In this document: in pieces, positions 1-8,745 of the stretch
Position numbering within the stretch: the first letter of the stretch is position 1
Layout: the number at the start of each line of letters is the position of its first letter
Source of the DNA: Gammaproteobacteria bacterium RIFCSPHIGHO2_02_FULL_42_43
GTDB lineage: Bacteria > Pseudomonadota > Gammaproteobacteria > Coxiellales > Coxiellaceae
Length of the DNA: 64,000 nt
Assembly (NCBI GenBank): GCA_001801425.1
Contig: MGXR01000017.1
Span: forward strand, 62,001 to 126,000
Reading direction: 5' to 3'
Made by a program: the position numbers and the translations under genes
The notes under the pieces: generated by a model
The model's input: only the letters and a program-made list of their open reading frames with translations
Databases searched by the model: none
What the model was told of the DNA's origin: nothing

Positions 1-839
1 ATAAGACGTTTACAATTAATGTAAAATCGATGTGTTATTTTTTTTTCCCCGCACTATTAATCGGCGGAGGGTGGTATGTCTATAAGTTTTTGTATTATGG
101 AAATTTAATTGGTAGTGATGATGCAATTCATCTTGCTAAGCAAGGTGGTTTATTTGCAGGCCTCAAAGAACACTTTTCAATATTTGAAGTTTTTAGAAGT
201 ATGGCCGTCACAATAGTTACTTATATTTGGGCTGGTACACAGTCGCTTATAAGAATGCCACATATAATGCAGATACTTTTACTTTTTTCAACAGGGTACT
301 TTTTTTTAAACAGCTTATTAAGGATAATCAAGAGGCCGATTGAAGATGAACTCTGGATCCCTATATGCTTATTATTAGTGTTTGCTGGTGGGTTTTTTTA
401 TCATGTCATTTTATGTATTGCACTTTCTGGCAATGGTGATACACCAGGATGGTATTTGCACATACTTTTGCCATGGACTGCGCCAATGATCGGAGTGGGA
501 TTTTCATATCTTTGGTCGCAAATCAAAAAAAGATGGGTTATTATTTTCCTGCTCTGCTATTCAATTCTTTTTTTTGTTATTTCCTTTTGGTTTCAATTGA
601 CCCTATTCGCAGGATGCTCAACCAAAGGGGGTGATAAATATTATCATTTTACAGCGCCATATTATTGCTTAGGTAAATTTGTTTTGATTGTGCATAACCT
701 TTCGATCTTAACATGGTCTGCAATAGCATTACCCTGTTTTATAGTTGGGGTGTTGCTGTTATTATTTTTACTAAAAGTCACGCTAGTGCCAGAAAGATTG
801 TCAAGAAAAGATAATTTAATAAAATTGGAAATTGCATGA
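1..839 (+). CDS. Polytopic membrane protein, C-terminal part (GT-C/GT39-like)
   Basis: The reading frame is open from the left edge (frame 3) with no stop before the first Met codon at 30, so the 5' end lies outside the window. The visible part has several hydrophobic segments and a loop with [17 protein letters not shown], which resembles the periplasmic-to-membrane transition of ArnT/PMT-like GT-C glycosyltransferases that use polyprenyl-phosphate sugars. The stop overlaps the start of the next gene by 4 bases (ATGA), which suggests co-transcription and translational coupling with the UDP-xylose synthase. The family call is only by pattern. It could instead be another multi-pass envelope protein, such as a polymerase-like protein. 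Confidence 0.55.
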   Translation, partial: KTFTINVKSMCYFFFPALLIGGGWYVYKFLYYGNLIGSDDAIHLAKQGGLFAGLKEHFSIFEVFRSMAVTIVTYIWAGTQSLIRMPHIMQILLLFSTGYFFLNSLLRIIKRPIEDELWIPICLLLVFAGGFFYHVILCIALSGNGDTPGWYLHILLPWTAPMIGVGFSYLWSQIKKRWVIIFLLCYSILFFVISFWFQLTLFAGCSTKGGDKYYHFTAPYYCLGKFVLIVHNLSILTWSAIALPCFIVGVLLLLFLLKVTLVPERLSRKDNLIKLEIA

Positions 840-1822
840 AAAAAATATTAGTTACCGGTGGTGCGGGTTTTTTAGGATCTCATTTATGTGAACGCTTAGT
901 GAATGCAGGTCATGATGTGCTGTGTGTCGATAACTATTTTACAGGCAACAAAAGGAATATTGCGTATTTGTTTGGTAAGCCTAATTTTGAATTTATGCGG
1001 CACGATATTGTTAATCCACTGTACGTGGAGGTTGAGCAAATATATAATTTGGCCTGTCCTGCGTCACCTATTCATTATCAATATGATCCAATACAAACAA
1101 CCAAAACGTGTGTAATGGGATCGTTTAATATGCTGGGGCTTGCGAAACGTCTGAAGGCGCGAATTTTGCAAGCCTCAACCTCTGAAGTGTATGGTGATCC
1201 CGCCGTGCATCCACAACCAGAGACATATTGGGGAAATGTGAATCCGATTGGTCCTCGCAGTTGTTATGATGAAGGTAAGCGTTGCGCAGAAACCTTATTT
1301 TTTGATTATCGGCGCATACACCATGTCGACATTAGAGTGGTACGAATATTTAATACGTATGGACCACGCATGCATCCGAATGATGGACGCGTCGTGAGTA
1401 ATTTTATTATTCAAGCGTTACAAGGTGCGCCGATTACGATTTATGGAGATGGATTACAAACTCGAAGTTTTTGTTATGTTGATGATCTAATTGAAGGGAT
1501 GATTCGAGTAATGGGGAATATGGGCGACTTAACAGGCCCAATTAATATTGGAAATCCCGTTGAGGTCAACATGCTAGGATTGGCAGAAAAAATAGTAAAA
1601 ATGGTGCATAGTGAGTCTAAAATCATCTTTAAATCCTTACCGCAAGATGACCCCAAGCAACGTCAGCCAGATATAGAATTGGCAAAAGAAAAATTAAATT
1701 GGATGCCATCTATTTCGCTTGAGGTTGGTCTTCAGAAAACGATTGATTATTTTAGAAGATTAATTACAAGCAATAGCAGTTTAACTAACCCTGTTGTTTT
1801 GGATTTAAAAGTTCCGGCCTGA
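836..1822 (+). CDS. uxs: UDP-glucuronate decarboxylase (UDP-xylose synthase), SDR family
   Basis: This enzyme converts UDP-glucuronate to UDP-xylose, through a UDP-4-keto-pentose, in the cytoplasm. The 328-residue protein has the NAD-binding GGAGFLGS at residues 8-15, the Thr-Ser-Glu-Val-Tyr block at about 115-119 and the catalytic Tyr144-x3-Lys148 (YDEGK). The signatures [12 protein letters not shown] and [10 protein letters not shown] are characteristic of this family rather than of general epimerases. Length and full coverage fit bacterial Uxs. It starts inside the stop of the upstream membrane-protein gene and ends 22 bases before a convergent GT4 gene. The linked xylosyl- or 4-keto-pentosyl-transferase cannot be named from sequence alone. 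Confidence 0.93.
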   Translation: MKKILVTGGAGFLGSHLCERLVNAGHDVLCVDNYFTGNKRNIAYLFGKPNFEFMRHDIVNPLYVEVEQIYNLACPASPIHYQYDPIQTTKTCVMGSFNMLGLAKRLKARILQASTSEVYGDPAVHPQPETYWGNVNPIGPRSCYDEGKRCAETLFFDYRRIHHVDIRVVRIFNTYGPRMHPNDGRVVSNFIIQALQGAPITIYGDGLQTRSFCYVDDLIEGMIRVMGNMGDLTGPINIGNPVEVNMLGLAEKIVKMVHSESKIIFKSLPQDDPKQRQPDIELAKEKLNWMPSISLEVGLQKTIDYFRRLITSNSSLTNPVVLDLKVPA

Positions 1823-1844
1823 TGATCTAGCACTTACCCGTTTT

Positions 1845-2960
1845 TTAGTCATGTAATACTTTTTTCCACGCCGTCATCATATTGTTTGCCTCATTTTTCA
1901 AGGTCCAGCCTGCAATTAAGTTTGACGCGTTGCTTGCCATCATTATTCTTTTTTCGGGATTTTTCAACATAAAGTCCATTGCATTGTAAAGAGATGCCAC
2001 CTCTTTGGGTTCAACAATTAAACCTTCGCGATGCTCAAAAACTAAATCGTCGATGCATCCAACCGTTCTACTGACGATCAGCGGCTTTCCAGCGGCCATA
2101 GCTTCATTGACAACCAAACCCCACGGTTCCCAATGTGAGGGCAGTACAAATACATCAGCAGCATTATAGATGCGCCACAAAAATTCCCCACTAACTCTTC
2201 CAAGGTAATTGATTTGCTTGCATTGCAATGCCGCCAATTTTACTTCATCAGCCAACTCACCATCACCCACTATCCATAGTGTTGCTACCTTATCATCCAG
2301 CAATTGAGTCGCGGCCATCAATTCGCGAATACCTTTCCAATCCAGTAACCGCCCCACATATAAAAAAATTACCGCCTCTTTTTGTGCCCCGTGTTGTGTT
2401 CTTAATTTTTCACGATCAAGCAAATCGAGATGGTCGATATATTTCTTGATGCGTTCCACATCGACCGTCATCTGTGCATGAATTATTTTTTGATTACTCA
2501 CGCCGTAATAATGTAAATAGCCCGCTTGTCGCTTTCCTCCTGGCAAAAAGAAAGCCGGAAATCGAAATAATGCCGGATACAATAATTTTTTAATTGTTTT
2601 TTTCCATAATGGAATTGAAAAATTGAGCGGGGTATCGGTTTCTACTGTTATGGGCAAGAAAAAAAATCTAGAAATCAGTATTAAAAATAATGTAAAAAAA
2701 CGGCTCCACCCAGCAATATGAATCAATTTATATTTTCTTTGAAAGAAAATAGACACTAAAAGCGATATTAATTTTCTCTTTGACTGAAGAATGGAAAATT
2801 GGATAACGCTAGATGCTAAATCCCATTGCTGTGTTAAATTTTCACTTAAAAAAATAATATCCAACTGCTTTTTATAATCCGAGAATCCGTATGTTAATAA
2901 ATCCATGATGTAGGGTGTTGGCTCAATAAAGATCATTAAGATTTTTTTATTGTGATTCAC
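1845..2960 (-). CDS. GT4-family glycosyltransferase
   Basis: This is a retaining GT-B glycosyltransferase that adds a sugar from a nucleotide donor to the growing lipid-linked glycan at the inner membrane. The C-terminal donor domain is clear: YVGRLLDWKG at about 201-210, VGDGEL at about 231, and the E-x7-E pair at Glu278 and Glu286 (PSHWEPWGLVVNE). A hydrophobic stretch around residues 88-105 in the N-terminal half may help membrane association. It is the last gene of the leftward cluster that begins at 7316. It overlaps the preceding GT4 gene by 14 bases. Donor and linkage are unknown. Confidence 0.85.
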   Translation of the reverse strand: MNHNKKILMIFIEPTPYIMDLLTYGFSDYKKQLDIIFLSENLTQQWDLASSVIQFSILQSKRKLISLLVSIFFQRKYKLIHIAGWSRFFTLFLILISRFFFLPITVETDTPLNFSIPLWKKTIKKLLYPALFRFPAFFLPGGKRQAGYLHYYGVSNQKIIHAQMTVDVERIKKYIDHLDLLDREKLRTQHGAQKEAVIFLYVGRLLDWKGIRELMAATQLLDDKVATLWIVGDGELADEVKLAALQCKQINYLGRVSGEFLWRIYNAADVFVLPSHWEPWGLVVNEAMAAGKPLIVSRTVGCIDDLVFEHREGLIVEPKEVASLYNAMDFMLKNPEKRIMMASNASNLIAGWTLKNEANNMMTAWKKVLHD

Positions 2961-4182
2961 CGCATATTTCCTTATATAAAGACAACAATTTCTCAGCGTG
3001 TTTTTCCCAAGTAAAATATTTTAAAACATGTTGCTGCCCCGCATCAGCAATCTCCTTCATTTTTTCCACATTGATAATGGAATAACGCAACATTTCAACA
3101 AGACTATTAACATCTTTTGGTTCAGCCAGCAACCCTGTTTTGCCGTGCTCTATGAACGCTTGTGGTCCCTGGTCTTTTACACCAATGGTCAATAAACCAT
3201 GCGCCATCGCTTCTACATAAGCGATACCGAACGCTTCGCGATAGGATGGCAAACAAAATATATCCGATTGTCGCAAATAAGCATAAACTTCATCGTGCAT
3301 GCAATCACCAATAAACTCGATCTGATTTTCTAAACTAAATTCCGCTGCAATTTTTTCTAAATATTTTCTTTGATACCCGTCACCAATAATTTTATATCTC
3401 CAATTCTCGATGCCTAATTTTTTGAGTTCTGCCAAAGCTCTGAGCGTTATATCAACCCCTTTGCCTTCATGTAAATTACTCACACTGATAATGCCCGTAG
3501 TATCACCTTGTTTTCTACAAGACCTGTCAAACTTCACTGTGGGTACCTTAAAACCATTGTGCACAATACTCGCATTAAAATCCTGTTCCATTACCTGAGA
3601 AAACAGATATTGCAATGATTCTCCCACGTAAATAACTTTGTTTGCTTGACTGAGTGCACGTTTAAATTGCTTTCCTGCAACTCCTTTTCTCATGCGCTTG
3701 CAAGTATCAACACCATGGATGGTCACCACTGCGGGAATATTCAATTGTTTCCCCGCCGAAACTGCTGCCATTCCTGCTATCTCGCCATGCGCATGAATAA
3801 GTTCAACACCATACATCTTAATCAATTTTTTAATAATAGGGACAACACGTATCAAATAAAAAAAATTAGAGACGCTGCGAAAATAATGTCTTGGGATAGA
3901 AAAATAACGACAAATTTTTAACGTCACAGGAAATTGGGTTTCGTCAATTTTCTCGATAATAAAATCAGGGTGAAAAATCGCGGCGAATTTTGGCCGCCAA
4001 GATGGTGTAACCAAAACAACGGGATCAACTCCAAGCGCTGTTGATGCGCTAATTGGGTCCCATATATATTGAAATCTTTTGCTTGTTGAGTATGCAGGAA
4101 AACATGGTGAAACGTATAATACCTTCAAACCTGAAAATTTTGCGGTATTTTTCGTTGAAATTTTCTTAAATGGCATTTTCAT
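2947..4182 (-). CDS. GT4-family glycosyltransferase
   Basis: This is a 411-residue GT-B glycosyltransferase. The N-terminal acceptor domain has HAHGE at 130-134 and a TIHGVD segment at about 154-159. The donor domain has VSNLHEGKG at about 234-242, IIGDG at about 265-269 and the E-x7-E pair at Glu316 and Glu324 (REAFGIAYVE). All match the GT4 fold. Its 3' end overlaps the next GT4 gene, and about 50 bases separate it from the upstream FemAB-like gene. It is not closely similar to the neighbouring GT4, so the two probably transfer different sugars. Substrates cannot be deduced. Confidence 0.87.
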   Translation of the reverse strand: MKMPFKKISTKNTAKFSGLKVLYVSPCFPAYSTSKRFQYIWDPISASTALGVDPVVLVTPSWRPKFAAIFHPDFIIEKIDETQFPVTLKICRYFSIPRHYFRSVSNFFYLIRVVPIIKKLIKMYGVELIHAHGEIAGMAAVSAGKQLNIPAVVTIHGVDTCKRMRKGVAGKQFKRALSQANKVIYVGESLQYLFSQVMEQDFNASIVHNGFKVPTVKFDRSCRKQGDTTGIISVSNLHEGKGVDITLRALAELKKLGIENWRYKIIGDGYQRKYLEKIAAEFSLENQIEFIGDCMHDEVYAYLRQSDIFCLPSYREAFGIAYVEAMAHGLLTIGVKDQGPQAFIEHGKTGLLAEPKDVNSLVEMLRYSIINVEKMKEIADAGQQHVLKYFTWEKHAEKLLSLYKEICGESQ

Positions 4183-4233
4183 GTAGCTGGCTATTTTTTT
4201 AATAAGAAGTAAAATTTTAAACGATTCTTTTTT

Positions 4234-5187
4234 TTAATTACATCTGAGCTTTTTCCTAACCAGCGATGACAAAATTTTCCCTCTCCAGTTGAAAGAATGA
4301 AATTGTTCGCCGAACAACTGAATAATTTGCCCACCCATTTTCTTTTTAAACGCAGCAACACCTGGATTTTTGATCTCATCGATACCTTCTAAATCATATA
4401 AAGTGCAATTTTTTTCACACGCCCACTCAATCACAGACCATTGCACCAACTCACCCACGCGCAATTTTCCGTATTTTCTATCTACGGCTCCCCACATGTA
4501 ATGGCAATTTTTACCGGAGCGCAAAATAAAGGCGCCGGCTGCAATTTTATTTTCACACTTCACTAAAAATAATTTCGCTTCGACTGAATTTTCATCGCCA
4601 TGATCTAACAAATATTGCATGAATGCTTGGTTATATTGAAATCGAAATGTTTTTTTTTGACTAACGGTAATGCACAACTGATAAAATTCAGCTACTTCTT
4701 GTGGTGAGATAGCGAAATAATTCTGTGCGCCCAATCGCAATGCGCTTCGTACACCGTAACGCCACTGTTTGTCCAAAGCAGACCATAATTTTTCCTTACC
4801 TAAACTCAAGTCAATCCAACTAGTTTGGCGTGATTGTTTTTTTTCCGAATTAGGAAGTGGTTTCCAAGGCGAAAAAATGCAGAGGGAATCCCCGGTCTTT
4901 TTTGAATAACTCAGAAAATCATCTTGTATATCTTCCCAACCAATTCCGGATGCCAATGTCGGTCCTTGTGGAATCCAGGTGATTTTTGTAAATGGCTTTG
5001 CGCCTCTTTGTTCCGCACGCGCTAAAGCAGCTATTTTATTTTCGTTATAAAATGCTAAAAAGCGCTGAGATTTTCCATAAACAGTTTTTTTTGCTTCGCC
5101 CCACAATGCCGATTGTAAAGGATGGCCGCCCATTTCAGCTAACAATACATCCCATTCTTTCGGTGAATGATCATCTTTGCATCGCAT
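4234..5187 (-). CDS. FemAB/FemX-like GNAT-fold acyl (aminoacyl) transferase
   Basis: FemABX proteins transfer an aminoacyl or acyl group to an amino group on a lipid-linked or nucleotide-linked acceptor. Family signatures include HPLQSALWGEAKK near the N-terminus, the WRYGVRSALRLG segment, and the C-terminal LYDLEGID and GVAAFKKKMGG. The frame is open up to 5313, but the ATG at 5187 overlaps the stop of the upstream gene as TAATG, giving a 317-residue protein of normal family size. I chose that start. In a polysaccharide locus, such proteins are usually suspected of decorating amino sugars rather than building peptidoglycan bridges. The acceptor here is unknown. Confidence 0.8.
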   Translation of the reverse strand: MRCKDDHSPKEWDVLLAEMGGHPLQSALWGEAKKTVYGKSQRFLAFYNENKIAALARAEQRGAKPFTKITWIPQGPTLASGIGWEDIQDDFLSYSKKTGDSLCIFSPWKPLPNSEKKQSRQTSWIDLSLGKEKLWSALDKQWRYGVRSALRLGAQNYFAISPQEVAEFYQLCITVSQKKTFRFQYNQAFMQYLLDHGDENSVEAKLFLVKCENKIAAGAFILRSGKNCHYMWGAVDRKYGKLRVGELVQWSVIEWACEKNCTLYDLEGIDEIKNPGVAAFKKKMGGQIIQLFGEQFHSFNWRGKILSSLVRKKLRCN

Positions 5188-6554
5188 TAAATCAATTCTT
5201 CTGTTTTTTTGGTAAGGCACAAATCTTGATACCCGCTCAGTTGCATGATTTGATTTTGATGCTCTTTCTCTGAAAGCATCGTCTCGCAAATAATTTCGGT
5301 GTCGCGAGGCCAAAACATCACACGATTATACATAGGATAAACCGTTACATAAACGGCCTGTGTAAATAAGTCTGTTGGGTGATGCAAATTAACAGGCAAT
5401 GTTCCGCGATCTAACGCAGTTGCTAACGAAGTAGACGACCATGCAGCAAGAATTTTTGGATTCCATTGCCTGTACGAATCATCAAAGAATCGCAAATGAT
5501 CATCAATGATGACATCGGGGTATTGTTTTTTCATTAACATTAACTCACGCAACGACACAAACATTGTTGGTCGAAACACAATTTTAAACTCCAACGTGAA
5601 CGCTTTCTGAATCAAAGAGTCTATTGCTTGAAAATGCATTCTGGATAATAATTTTGGAAATACAATCAATATCACATTATTTTTTTTTATTCTATTATCG
5701 GTGCATATATTTTCATTAATACGCACTTTTGTGTTCTTTAAATATTTTTCAAAATAATTTTTCTCAAACATTGTTATCGCATTTATCTGATGAACTTGCG
5801 GTATCATCATACTAATTGCGACTAACCCATGCTGTATGTAAATACTTCTAATGCCTTCATCAACACATGCCATCAAAGGGACGTCTGATGCCAAAAAATT
5901 AACTTCTGACGCATTCTGCGATTGAGCTATACGCCAAAATTGACGATAAAATGTGTATATCCCAATGTTTAATGCACTTACAGTTAAAAATTCACATAAA
6001 TGACTTGATATCTCATAAATTGAATTTTTTAATTTTTGACAATGCCCAAATGAAAGCTTGCACAACATAATGAGCAAAGATAAGAGATGTGGTCGTCCTA
6101 TCTGGTTTGCACCCTCGCCTGTTTCACAGTGAATTCTAATGAGCGCAACATTAGATTTTTTGCATTTTTCATAAAAATATTCTTCAGAGCAAGCGCCAAA
6201 ACCCATAAATATTTTTTTTGGAAGGTAGCTGATGCTTTTTTTATCTTTATTTTTTCCAATTTTCCACCACAATGAAAGCGCTCTAACAAACCCGACAAAA
6301 AACACCACTAAATCAGCCAGTTGTAGTTCATTCATCCATTTGATACATAAAAATATTAATTTTCCATATCTTCCAAATGGTGGCTTCTGCCCCACTGCAA
6401 CAGCGTGAATCATCATTTCGCTGGCAACAGCCCAGCAGGGTATTTCTTTTTGCGACTGCAGTTTAATAGTGAGCACTGAAACCTTTTTGCGAACACAATC
6501 ATTGATCATCATCAGCGAAACAACATGATCGTTTTCTTGAATCATCGACATCAC
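5187..6554 (-). CDS. Putative surface-polysaccharide glycosyltransferase with QHG motif
   Basis: No family is recognised with certainty. The 455-residue protein is cytoplasmic or peripheral, with an IYIQHGLV segment at about 238-245. A QHG tripeptide in this kind of context recurs in GT-B-like transferases of capsule and O-antigen loci, including polysialyltransferase-like and LIC12162 proteins. A Rossmann-like half follows (VILIVFPKLL, then FRPTMFVSL). It is tightly linked to the FemAB-like gene (1-base overlap) and to the methyltransferase upstream (3-base gap), so they are probably co-expressed. A role in transferring one of the nonulosonic acids made in this locus is possible but is inference. 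Confidence 0.55.
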   Translation of the reverse strand: MMSMIQENDHVVSLMMINDCVRKKVSVLTIKLQSQKEIPCWAVASEMMIHAVAVGQKPPFGRYGKLIFLCIKWMNELQLADLVVFFVGFVRALSLWWKIGKNKDKKSISYLPKKIFMGFGACSEEYFYEKCKKSNVALIRIHCETGEGANQIGRPHLLSLLIMLCKLSFGHCQKLKNSIYEISSHLCEFLTVSALNIGIYTFYRQFWRIAQSQNASEVNFLASDVPLMACVDEGIRSIYIQHGLVAISMMIPQVHQINAITMFEKNYFEKYLKNTKVRINENICTDNRIKKNNVILIVFPKLLSRMHFQAIDSLIQKAFTLEFKIVFRPTMFVSLRELMLMKKQYPDVIIDDHLRFFDDSYRQWNPKILAAWSSTSLATALDRGTLPVNLHHPTDLFTQAVYVTVYPMYNRVMFWPRDTEIICETMLSEKEHQNQIMQLSGYQDLCLTKKTEELI

Positions 6555-6557
6555 TCA

Positions 6558-7316
6558 TTATTGTTGGTCATTTTCTTTTTTGATCTCTAATATTTTAATG
6601 TTGATCAGCAAAGATGCGCCATTCACCAGCTGAAATGGCGTTTTTTCAGTCTTGATCGTCCATGTTCGCATGGGATCGTTAGTTTCTTGAATATCATGCG
6701 GCATTGCAAATTCATGCCACACCCATGAAATGGCATTGTGCTTACTTAATATTTTTTCGTAGGTTTGCATTGAAAACATATTCCAGCCAGAACTCCAATC
6801 GGTGACATCAGCACAGGATTTTCTATATCTCGTAATAACATCAACAGAATGCGCATTAAATATACCCGCGATATACAGAGATCCACCTACTTTTACTACA
6901 GATAATAAATTATCAATCGGCGTTTCAATGTTATCAAAAATCTGAATCGTCCCAATGCAAAGAACAATATCGTGTTGTGTTTTCAAAGTATTGGGTACGG
7001 TCAAAATATCCTGACACTTCCAGGTTTCCGTTGGCATTTTGTTGCGCGCTTGCTGAACCATGGATTCAGAAACGTCGATTCCGGTATACCGACCCGATGG
7101 AAACTGCGTACGCAAATAGCAAATAAACTCGCCTGTTGCGCAACCCACATCAAGAATACTGATGTCATCAGGCAGGTTGTTTTTTTTAATAATCGATACA
7201 ATACGTTTAAACATCTCTTTTGGATTTTCATACCTGTTTTCATTCAAATAAATACCGTCATCTACCGCTTTCCTAATATCTTTCACCACCAACATTTCTT
7301 TTTCTGTGTAAATCAT
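6558..7316 (-). CDS. Class I SAM-dependent methyltransferase
   Basis: The 252-residue protein has SAM-binding motif I at 54-63 (ILDVGCATGE), an acidic motif II (YTGIDVSESM) and a motif IV region (HDIVLCIGTIQIF). These match the Methyltransf_11/25 type that methylates small molecules or sugars. It is the first gene of the leftward cluster. The ATG at 7316 follows a purine-rich ribosome site (AAGGAAGGG) by three bases from its end. Upstream lie the 7374-7518 inverted-repeat element and the divergent nonulosonate operon. The methyl acceptor, perhaps a sugar hydroxyl, is not predictable. Confidence 0.85.
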   Translation of the reverse strand: MIYTEKEMLVVKDIRKAVDDGIYLNENRYENPKEMFKRIVSIIKKNNLPDDISILDVGCATGEFICYLRTQFPSGRYTGIDVSESMVQQARNKMPTETWKCQDILTVPNTLKTQHDIVLCIGTIQIFDNIETPIDNLLSVVKVGGSLYIAGIFNAHSVDVITRYRKSCADVTDWSSGWNMFSMQTYEKILSKHNAISWVWHEFAMPHDIQETNDPMRTWTIKTEKTPFQLVNGASLLINIKILEIKKENDQQ

Positions 7317-7373
7317 TTACCCTTCCTTTTTTAACTTTTACGAACTGATGCGCTACCTACCCACAAAAGATTC

Positions 7374-7518
7374 AGAAGCTGTTTGGTTAAACTACTATCA
7401 CGGCGATAATACGTTGATTTTTGCGGTCCGTTGCTCATTTACTCACATGTAAACTCCGCTACGGTCCTCGAAAATCAACGTATTCTCACGCGTGCTAGCG
7501 TTTAACCAAACAGCTTCT
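7374..7518. repeat. 145-bp inverted-repeat element (MITE/REP-like) between divergent operons
   Basis: The 19-base arms at 7374-7392 and 7500-7518 are perfect reverse complements (AGAAGCTGTTTGGTTAAAC). Inside them a second pair is complementary over about 14 bases (AATACGTTGATTTT around 7408-7421 and its complement around 7471-7484), followed by related GGTCCGT/ACGGTCC blocks. The whole element can fold into one long imperfect hairpin. It has no open reading frame. Size and structure fit a miniature inverted-repeat element or a large intergenic palindrome. It fills about half of the 304-base gap at 7317-7620; the rest holds the promoter of the rightward operon. No second copy was seen in the window. 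Confidence 0.75.
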
Positions 7519-7540
7519 CAGTTTATACAGCAGATGTTGA

Positions 7541-7570
7541 TTGACTAACATTAACCATCTACCTCATAAT
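7541..7570 (+). promoter_or_regulatory. Candidate sigma-70 promoter of the nonulosonate operon
   Basis: A -35 box TTGACT (7541-7546) and a -10 box CATAAT (7565-7570), each one mismatch from consensus, are separated by 18 bases. They lie about 50 bases upstream of the ATG at 7621 and just outside the inverted-repeat element. A GGGA ribosome site precedes the start codon. Confidence 0.5.
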
Positions 7571-7620
7571 TCTGCGAAAACTTAAAAACTTATACCATAG
7601 AATACGCTCGGGAACATAAA

Positions 7621-8745
7621 ATGAGGAAGATTTTTATTGTTACGGAGCGACGCGCTGATTACTCGCGATTCAAACCAATTTTAAAATTAATCCAACAAGA
7701 CCCCCTGCTGGATTATGATCTCGTCGTGACTGGATTACATTTAAAAAAGGAACATGGTTTTACTTTGAGCGAAATCGAGACTGACGGATTCAAAATTTTT
7801 TCGACTTTCGAAATGTACCATGAGACGGAAGATTCTGGTGCCGCGATGGTACGCTCTTTTGGTACTGCGGTCCGAGATATTACTCGCGAGCTGGAGAAAT
7901 CCAAACCTGATTTAATCCTCTCCGGGTTTGATATCGCGGCAAATTTTGCTGTGACAATCGCAGGTGCACATATGAATATACCAGTTGCGCATATTCAAGG
8001 CGGTGAAGTTTCCGGAACTATTGACGAATCTATCAGGCATGCAATGAGTAAATTTGCACATTATCACTTTGTGGGTAATCAAGACGCTGTCGATCGCCTA
8101 GTGAAAATGGGGGAGCTTCCTGAGATGATTTTCAATGTAGGATGTCCCTCTATAGATGCAATTCTTGCAGTAGAAAATGATGCTGCTATTGTACAACGCT
8201 ATAAGTTAACCCTTCCTTATGCGGTAGTCTTGCAACACCCGGTCACCACTGAAGTCACGGAATCTGGAAAGCAAATTGAAAAAACATTGAATGCCATCAA
8301 TGAATTGGGAATAGATGCACTATTTATCCTGCCAAACAATGATGCGGGCTACTCACCGATTGTGAAAAAAATCGAACAATGTCATTTCAAGCGCGTCGCC
8401 AGTTTAACATTGCATGATTATGTCAATTTACTTAAAAAATCGAGTGTGTTGGTTGGAAATTCCAGTAGTGGTATTCATGAAACTGCTTCATTACATATCC
8501 CAACCATTAACATTGGTTCGCGGCAACAGGGGCGACTTCGACCCATGAATGTCATCGACGTGAGTTACAATACATTAGAAATAAAAGCGGCTATTCATAA
8601 GTGTTTATCTGATCTGGACTTTTTGCAAGTAGTAAAAAAGTGTCTCAATCCCTACGGTGATGGGAAATCAGCTCGCAAAATTGTAGAATTGCTAAAAAAA
8701 ATTAGAGTGGACGCAAGTGTGATACAAAAAAGGATCTCATATTGA
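7621..8745 (+). CDS. neuC: NeuC/LegG-type UDP-sugar 2-epimerase (hydrolysing)
   Basis: Hydrolysing 2-epimerases convert a UDP-HexNAc, or its 2,4-diacetamido-6-deoxy form, to the free manno-configured sugar and UDP, feeding a sialic- or legionaminic-acid synthase. The 374-residue GT-B-fold protein has RRADYSRFKP at 10-19, HIQGGE at 124-129, HPVT at 206-209 and VGNSSSGIHE at 278-287, all typical of the NeuC branch rather than the non-hydrolysing WecB type. It heads the operon, overlaps the next gene by 4 bases, and is followed by a NeuB-type synthase. The neighbouring dehydratase-like SDR and the amidination genes favour a legionaminic-acid-like product over Neu5Ac. Confidence 0.88.
   Translation: MRKIFIVTERRADYSRFKPILKLIQQDPLLDYDLVVTGLHLKKEHGFTLSEIETDGFKIFSTFEMYHETEDSGAAMVRSFGTAVRDITRELEKSKPDLILSGFDIAANFAVTIAGAHMNIPVAHIQGGEVSGTIDESIRHAMSKFAHYHFVGNQDAVDRLVKMGELPEMIFNVGCPSIDAILAVENDAAIVQRYKLTLPYAVVLQHPVTTEVTESGKQIEKTLNAINELGIDALFILPNNDAGYSPIVKKIEQCHFKRVASLTLHDYVNLLKKSSVLVGNSSSGIHETASLHIPTINIGSRQQGRLRPMNVIDVSYNTLEIKAAIHKCLSDLDFLQVVKKCLNPYGDGKSARKIVELLKKIRVDASVIQKRISY

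Noticed and set aside
5188-5313. Longer start of the FemAB-like gene
   Set aside because: It would overlap the upstream gene by 127 bases. The ATG at 5187, coupled to that gene's stop, gives the normal N-terminus.
6972-7334. 120-codon plus-strand open frame
   Set aside because: It is antisense to the methyltransferase gene at 6558-7316 and ends in its leader. No recognisable protein features.
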